Part shown: in pieces, positions 50,609 through 54,093 of the stretch
How positions within the stretch are numbered: position 1 is the stretch's first letter
Layout of the letters: every line of letters begins with the position of its first letter
From: Flavobacterium sp.
Lineage (GTDB): Bacteria; Bacteroidota; Bacteroidia; Flavobacteriales; Flavobacteriaceae
Assembly (NCBI RefSeq): GCF_024305175.1
Contig: NZ_JAMWYY010000020.1
Coordinates: 1 to 54,093 of the forward strand
DNA length: 54,093 nt
Direction: 5' to 3'
Translations under genes and position numbers: made by a program
Notes under the pieces: model-generated
What the model saw: the letters and a program-made list of their open reading frames with translations, nothing else
Database searches by the model: none
What the model was told of the DNA's origin: nothing

Positions 50609-53600
50609 TTATCTGACCATTGCAAAGTGCCCGCGGTACTCCCTGCCGTCCTGGCGGATAACTACAAACCAGTAATCTGTAGAAGGAAGGCTGGCCCCGT
50701 TAAAGGTTCCGTCCCATCCGTCGCTTGTAGAGCCAAAGGCGGTAATTATCTTGCCATACCTGTCATAAATCTGTACTTTAAGGTTTGGCTCTTTTATAGC
50801 ATACTGAATATACCATTTGTCGTGCACTCCATCTCCGTTAGGAGTAAAGTAGTTGGGATAATGCAGCAGCACTACTTCTTCTATATCCATCCCGCATCCG
50901 TTCATGTCTCTCACATAAACCTGGTAAACCCCAGTTTCAAGATTTTCAAACACATTACTTTCCTGATAGTTAAAACCATCTAAAGAATACTCATAACGGC
51001 CTTCTCCTTTAATATGAACTGTTATTGAGTTTTCATCCCTTGTCCAGTCCCTTGTATCCACAGCAACAATTTCAGGCTGTTCAGAAGCAAAAATTTCCAT
51101 CTCTGCAAATCCCTCACATTTACCGTTGCCATAATTCTTTTCAACAAATACAGTATAAAGCCCCGGTTCTGTTACAGATATTGTTTGTGTAGTCTCGCCT
51201 GTACTCCATAAGTAGCTGCTGTACCCACCTTCTGCTGTTAGCTCGAGCGCTATACCATCGCATACAGTACCTTTACTGGTTATGTGCGGCTCCTGATATT
51301 CGCCCACATATAGCCTGAATAATGTAGTACTGTGGCAAATATCAATCTCGTTGTGCTTAAGCCTCACATATATAACCTGCCCGTTAGAAAGGCTTGTATA
51401 ATATTCCGGTAAAGCATTACTACCGTTATCTGCATCCGCCTGGGTTGCGTGATAAGTTATAGTATACATTGCGCCGAACAAAGGCCCTAATATTGCTTCG
51501 TTCTGTTCTGTTAGGTGAAATTCTGCCGTATTGCCCGAACCCGGCTCTGCACATATAACCATATCGTCAGGCTGGTTAGCCGCAGCTATAGAAGGGAGTT
51601 CCTGGAAATTTATCCATTGCGTTACTACATTGCCGCAGGCATCTTCAACACTCATTACATATTCTGCCGGTTCAAGATTCCTGAAAATATTATCCGCGCC
51701 ATTATCAACCATAAACGGCTCACCATCTTTTTGTGTAATTTTATACGAAACAGGATATCCGGTAACTTCTACATAAACATCATTTGGCTCACCAACACAA
51801 GCCATAGTGTAGGCACTATTAATAGTTAAAACATCATAATATTCAAACTGTCCCAGTTCGCTTATACATACAGTATTTTCATTACTTGCAGTTGTAAAGG
51901 TTTCAAACCTTTTTAGTATCCTGAATTTTCCGCTGTAATTTAAGTTATTCCGAACCGTGTTGTTGTTAAGCTTTATCCCGGTATCAGAATCAGGCATGGC
52001 GCCCTCTGTATATACCACACCGGTTTGCGGGTGCATCCACTGCCCTGTAGATGTATTAAGCTTTTGCAGCCAAAAGGTAGCGCCTTCAAGACCATTACTG
52101 GAATCTGTAACCTTAACAGAGAATGAACCGCAGTTTGGAGTAAAGATAAAGCTGTCCTGAGCAGGTGGATTATAACCCTCTATATAAACCTGCATATCAT
52201 GAACAATACCGCATTCGTCAGTAGCTTTAAAAACATAATTACCCTGGGGAAGATTCCCCATATAAAACCTGCCATTGAATATGTTTGAAGAAACGTTAGC
52301 CTGATACATCTGGCTATAGGCCGGTGGTGCAACAGTAACTATAACCTCTGTCAGGTCTCCGTTACCGCTTCTAAGCATCACAGAGCCATAACCTGCTTCA
52401 CAAGAAACAAGCGTTGCGTCTGTAAAAGGTTTTTCTATAAAAGGAGGTACTTCTACAATTTCTTCATAACTAAAACCGCAATCGTCAGTAAAAGCTATAG
52501 TATAAAAACCTACAGGCATATTGTTTAATGCAAGTGTGCCTGCATTATTAATATTAGGTGTTACGTTTTGTGGCAGCGAACCTGTATAAGGTGAATTTGT
52601 TGCAATAATTGTAGCCGATACAAGATTTGAATTAGGAACACTTATCCTGATCCTGCCAAATTCTGAAAAGCAGCCGTTGTTACGCCCATTTACAATAGGG
52701 GTAGGTATATTTATCTCTACATTAAGTGTTTTAATAGCTGACCGTCCGCATTCATCTGTAACTTGCAGTACATAATAACCAAATGGTACAGGGTTTTCCA
52801 CATTACCAAACTCTATAGATGGCTGTGTAAAACTGCCATTAGCGGCAACGTTATAATCTAAAGCATTAAAACCATCAGGTGCTGATAAAAATTCTACGGT
52901 ATAAGAGTTTACATATCCTCCCACATTCACCATAAGATATTCTTCACCACACGGAGCATTGGCTGTAACAAAAGATAATCCCAATTCATGGCTAACAATG
53001 TTATCAGTCTTCTCATATAACGTATTACAGTTATCTGTAACAAACAATTCATAGGGATATGACACATTGTATCGCGGCAGTACAGCCGATACCTCTAAAG
53101 CGTCCGCAGGGCCATTAGTAATAGTCTGGTCAATAACAATTTCATCACCACCTATCTCCATCGCGTTCAGCCTGTGCTGCACAGTAAGCGGATAGGCTAT
53201 AGTACCCGATGTTGCTGCTATAACATTTGTAACAGTAATAGAGTCGCAAAATGTAGCTGTAGTTTCAGCAAAAGCAGGATCTGATATACTTAGTTCAGAA
53301 CTGACTACGGTAAGGCTATGCGTTTTAACTTTACCTACACCGCAATTATTAAAAGCTCTTATATTATATGTACCTGATGGTAACCCTTCGAAAATATTAG
53401 ATGCCTGTAGCGGCCTGGTTTCCGGGCCGGATATAATTTCATATTGAGCAGCTATGCCCTGCGTGGCGTTTACCACAATATTGCCTCCTGAAGCACAGTT
53501 TAAATTATTGGAAGAAACAGAAATAGCAAAAGGCTGTATAAGGTTTTGTATAGTAATTTGTGCCTCCTGCATATTAGAGTCATCACCCAAGGCCTGAAGT

Positions 53601-53863
53601 GCTGCAACCTTATAGGTGCCGGCGGATAAGCCACCTAAATAATTATCCGATAATACTGATATAGGAGAGCTGGTATTAGGTAGTTTATACACCTTAAACA
53701 ACACTGTAGAACCCGTTGTAAGTCCGCTAACACTAAAAGTAATAGAACCATTGCTCAGACAGGTTTCATCTGTTTTAGAGAGGTTCAGATTAAAATCAGT
53801 AAGTTGGGCATTTGCAATACTGCTGCAAAATAATAAAGCTAAGATAAGTCTAACTATTTTCAT
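50609..53863 (-). CDS. Large secreted repeat protein with T9SS type B sorting domain
   Basis: A 1084-residue protein with signal peptide (cleaved after IANA) and a mature part made of beta-rich modules of about 90-110 residues. Several end in a short acidic-Cys pattern: NNCG (about 173), DNCN (about 278), DECG (about 369), DDCG (about 461), DECG (about 550) and DACG (about 741). The last ~85 residues, from NYFTPNGDGVHDKWYI to GHFAMVR, form the type B C-terminal domain (gliding-motility-associated type), so T9SS should carry it to the surface. It is probably an adhesin of the SprB-like type. No enzyme motif is visible. TATATTTG at 53935-53928 on the minus strand may be its -7 element. Confidence 0.92.
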   Translation of the reverse strand: MKIVRLILALLFCSSIANAQLTDFNLNLSKTDETCLSNGSITFSVSGLTTGSTVLFKVYKLPNTSSPISVLSDNYLGGLSAGTYKVAALQALGDDSNMQEAQITIQNLIQPFAISVSSNNLNCASGGNIVVNATQGIAAQYEIISGPETRPLQASNIFEGLPSGTYNIRAFNNCGVGKVKTHSLTVVSSELSISDPAFAETTATFCDSITVTNVIAATSGTIAYPLTVQHRLNAMEIGGDEIVIDQTITNGPADALEVSAVLPRYNVSYPYELFVTDNCNTLYEKTDNIVSHELGLSFVTANAPCGEEYLMVNVGGYVNSYTVEFLSAPDGFNALDYNVAANGSFTQPSIEFGNVENPVPFGYYVLQVTDECGRSAIKTLNVEINIPTPIVNGRNNGCFSEFGRIRISVPNSNLVSATIIATNSPYTGSLPQNVTPNINNAGTLALNNMPVGFYTIAFTDDCGFSYEEIVEVPPFIEKPFTDATLVSCEAGYGSVMLRSGNGDLTEVIVTVAPPAYSQMYQANVSSNIFNGRFYMGNLPQGNYVFKATDECGIVHDMQVYIEGYNPPAQDSFIFTPNCGSFSVKVTDSSNGLEGATFWLQKLNTSTGQWMHPQTGVVYTEGAMPDSDTGIKLNNNTVRNNLNYSGKFRILKRFETFTTASNENTVCISELGQFEYYDVLTINSAYTMACVGEPNDVYVEVTGYPVSYKITQKDGEPFMVDNGADNIFRNLEPAEYVMSVEDACGNVVTQWINFQELPSIAAANQPDDMVICAEPGSGNTAEFHLTEQNEAILGPLFGAMYTITYHATQADADNGSNALPEYYTSLSNGQVIYVRLKHNEIDICHSTTLFRLYVGEYQEPHITSKGTVCDGIALELTAEGGYSSYLWSTGETTQTISVTEPGLYTVFVEKNYGNGKCEGFAEMEIFASEQPEIVAVDTRDWTRDENSITVHIKGEGRYEYSLDGFNYQESNVFENLETGVYQVYVRDMNGCGMDIEEVVLLHYPNYFTPNGDGVHDKWYIQYAIKEPNLKVQIYDRYGKIITAFGSTSDGWDGTFNGASLPSTDYWFVVIRQDGREYRGHFAMVR

Positions 53864-53927
53864 ACATCCAGTTTTTTACATTCGTTTTACTTCGTTTTGT
53901 ACCAATAAAACTTTCATTTTCACAGTA

Positions 53928-53935
53928 CAAATATA
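53928..53935 (-). promoter_or_regulatory. Possible -7 element before the T9SS type B gene
   Basis: TATATTTG on the minus strand, 65 bases before the start codon. No TTG occurs at the right distance, so only half the promoter is visible. The remaining bases to the window edge (to 54093) are AT-rich with no open frame. Confidence 0.3.
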
Positions 53936-54093
53936 AGTTAAAATAAAGTTAAAGTATTGATATACAATTATTTAACTATTACGTTTCATCGATTTATTAT
54001 GTAATATTTAATTGTTAAATATTTCCTAAAATAAATAACTACTGATTTTCAGTTATTTAGAAATATCATCAATTAATTTATTCATTATATAAT

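Overview
The window is a stretch of chromosome from a member of the Bacteroidota, almost certainly a Flavobacteriaceae close to Flavobacterium. The evidence is the gliding lipoprotein GldI, two proteins with type IX secretion (T9SS) C-terminal domains (types A and B), several lineage-typical families (DUF4199, DUF4476, DUF4919, DUF2795), a zinc-free type B ribosomal protein L31, a long SecA, and promoters of the flavobacterial form TTG-N17..23-TAnnTTTG with little sign of Shine-Dalgarno sequences. About 50 genes are packed with short gaps. No intergenic stretch exceeds about 240 bases, and I saw no tRNA, rRNA, CRISPR array, insertion sequence, prophage or defence island.

Layout. 1-10 kb: the end of a small secreted protein, a 2-oxoacid dehydrogenase E2, a glycosyltransferase, a GlcD-like FAD oxidase, an Na+/H+ antiporter, secA, a DUF2795 protein and a corrinoid adenosyltransferase. 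10-18 kb: a LolD/MacB-type ATPase, small hypothetical and exported proteins (DUF4476, DUF4919), the operon nrnA-gldI-cyclophilin/FKBP, an AraC regulator followed by an AhpD-like protein. 18-25 kb: a 1040-residue secreted beta-helix protein built from 147-residue repeats (T9SS type A), a PurM-type protein, a lytic transglycosylase/tandem-OmpA pair and an alpha/beta hydrolase. 25-32.5 kb: pirin, a small GNAT and a methyltransferase in one operon, mtaB, an orphan oligopeptide-binding lipoprotein, a membrane-anchored nuclease, a GlmU-like sugar nucleotidyltransferase and L31. 32.7-44.3 kb: DUF4199, a polyprenyl-phosphate-type glycosyltransferase, phosphohexomutase, MsbA-like exporter, HAD phosphatase, a DUF2971 protein, then a leftward M23 peptidase-TonB receptor-lipoprotein operon. 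44.4-54 kb: a coiled-coil protein, zapA, a 6S-like RNA, rny, a histidine kinase/response regulator pair, xerD, a beta-barrel protein and a 1084-residue T9SS type B protein.

Much of the content serves the cell envelope: export (SecA, T9SS cargo), periplasmic folding (GldI, PPIase fusion), peptidoglycan turnover (M23, lytic transglycosylase, OmpA), glycan building (two glycosyltransferases, phosphohexomutase, nucleotidyltransferase) and outer-membrane uptake. The rest is housekeeping RNA, DNA and cofactor metabolism.

The most interesting non-protein signals are the structured RNA between zapA and rny (nested helices and a terminator built into the closing helix, matching the expected 6S architecture) and a possible L31 leader. 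I did not find a convincing wholly new multi-gene system. The best candidates for further work are those RNAs, the repeat-built secreted proteins, the coiled-coil partner of ZapA and convergent gene pairs that share stop-codon bases.
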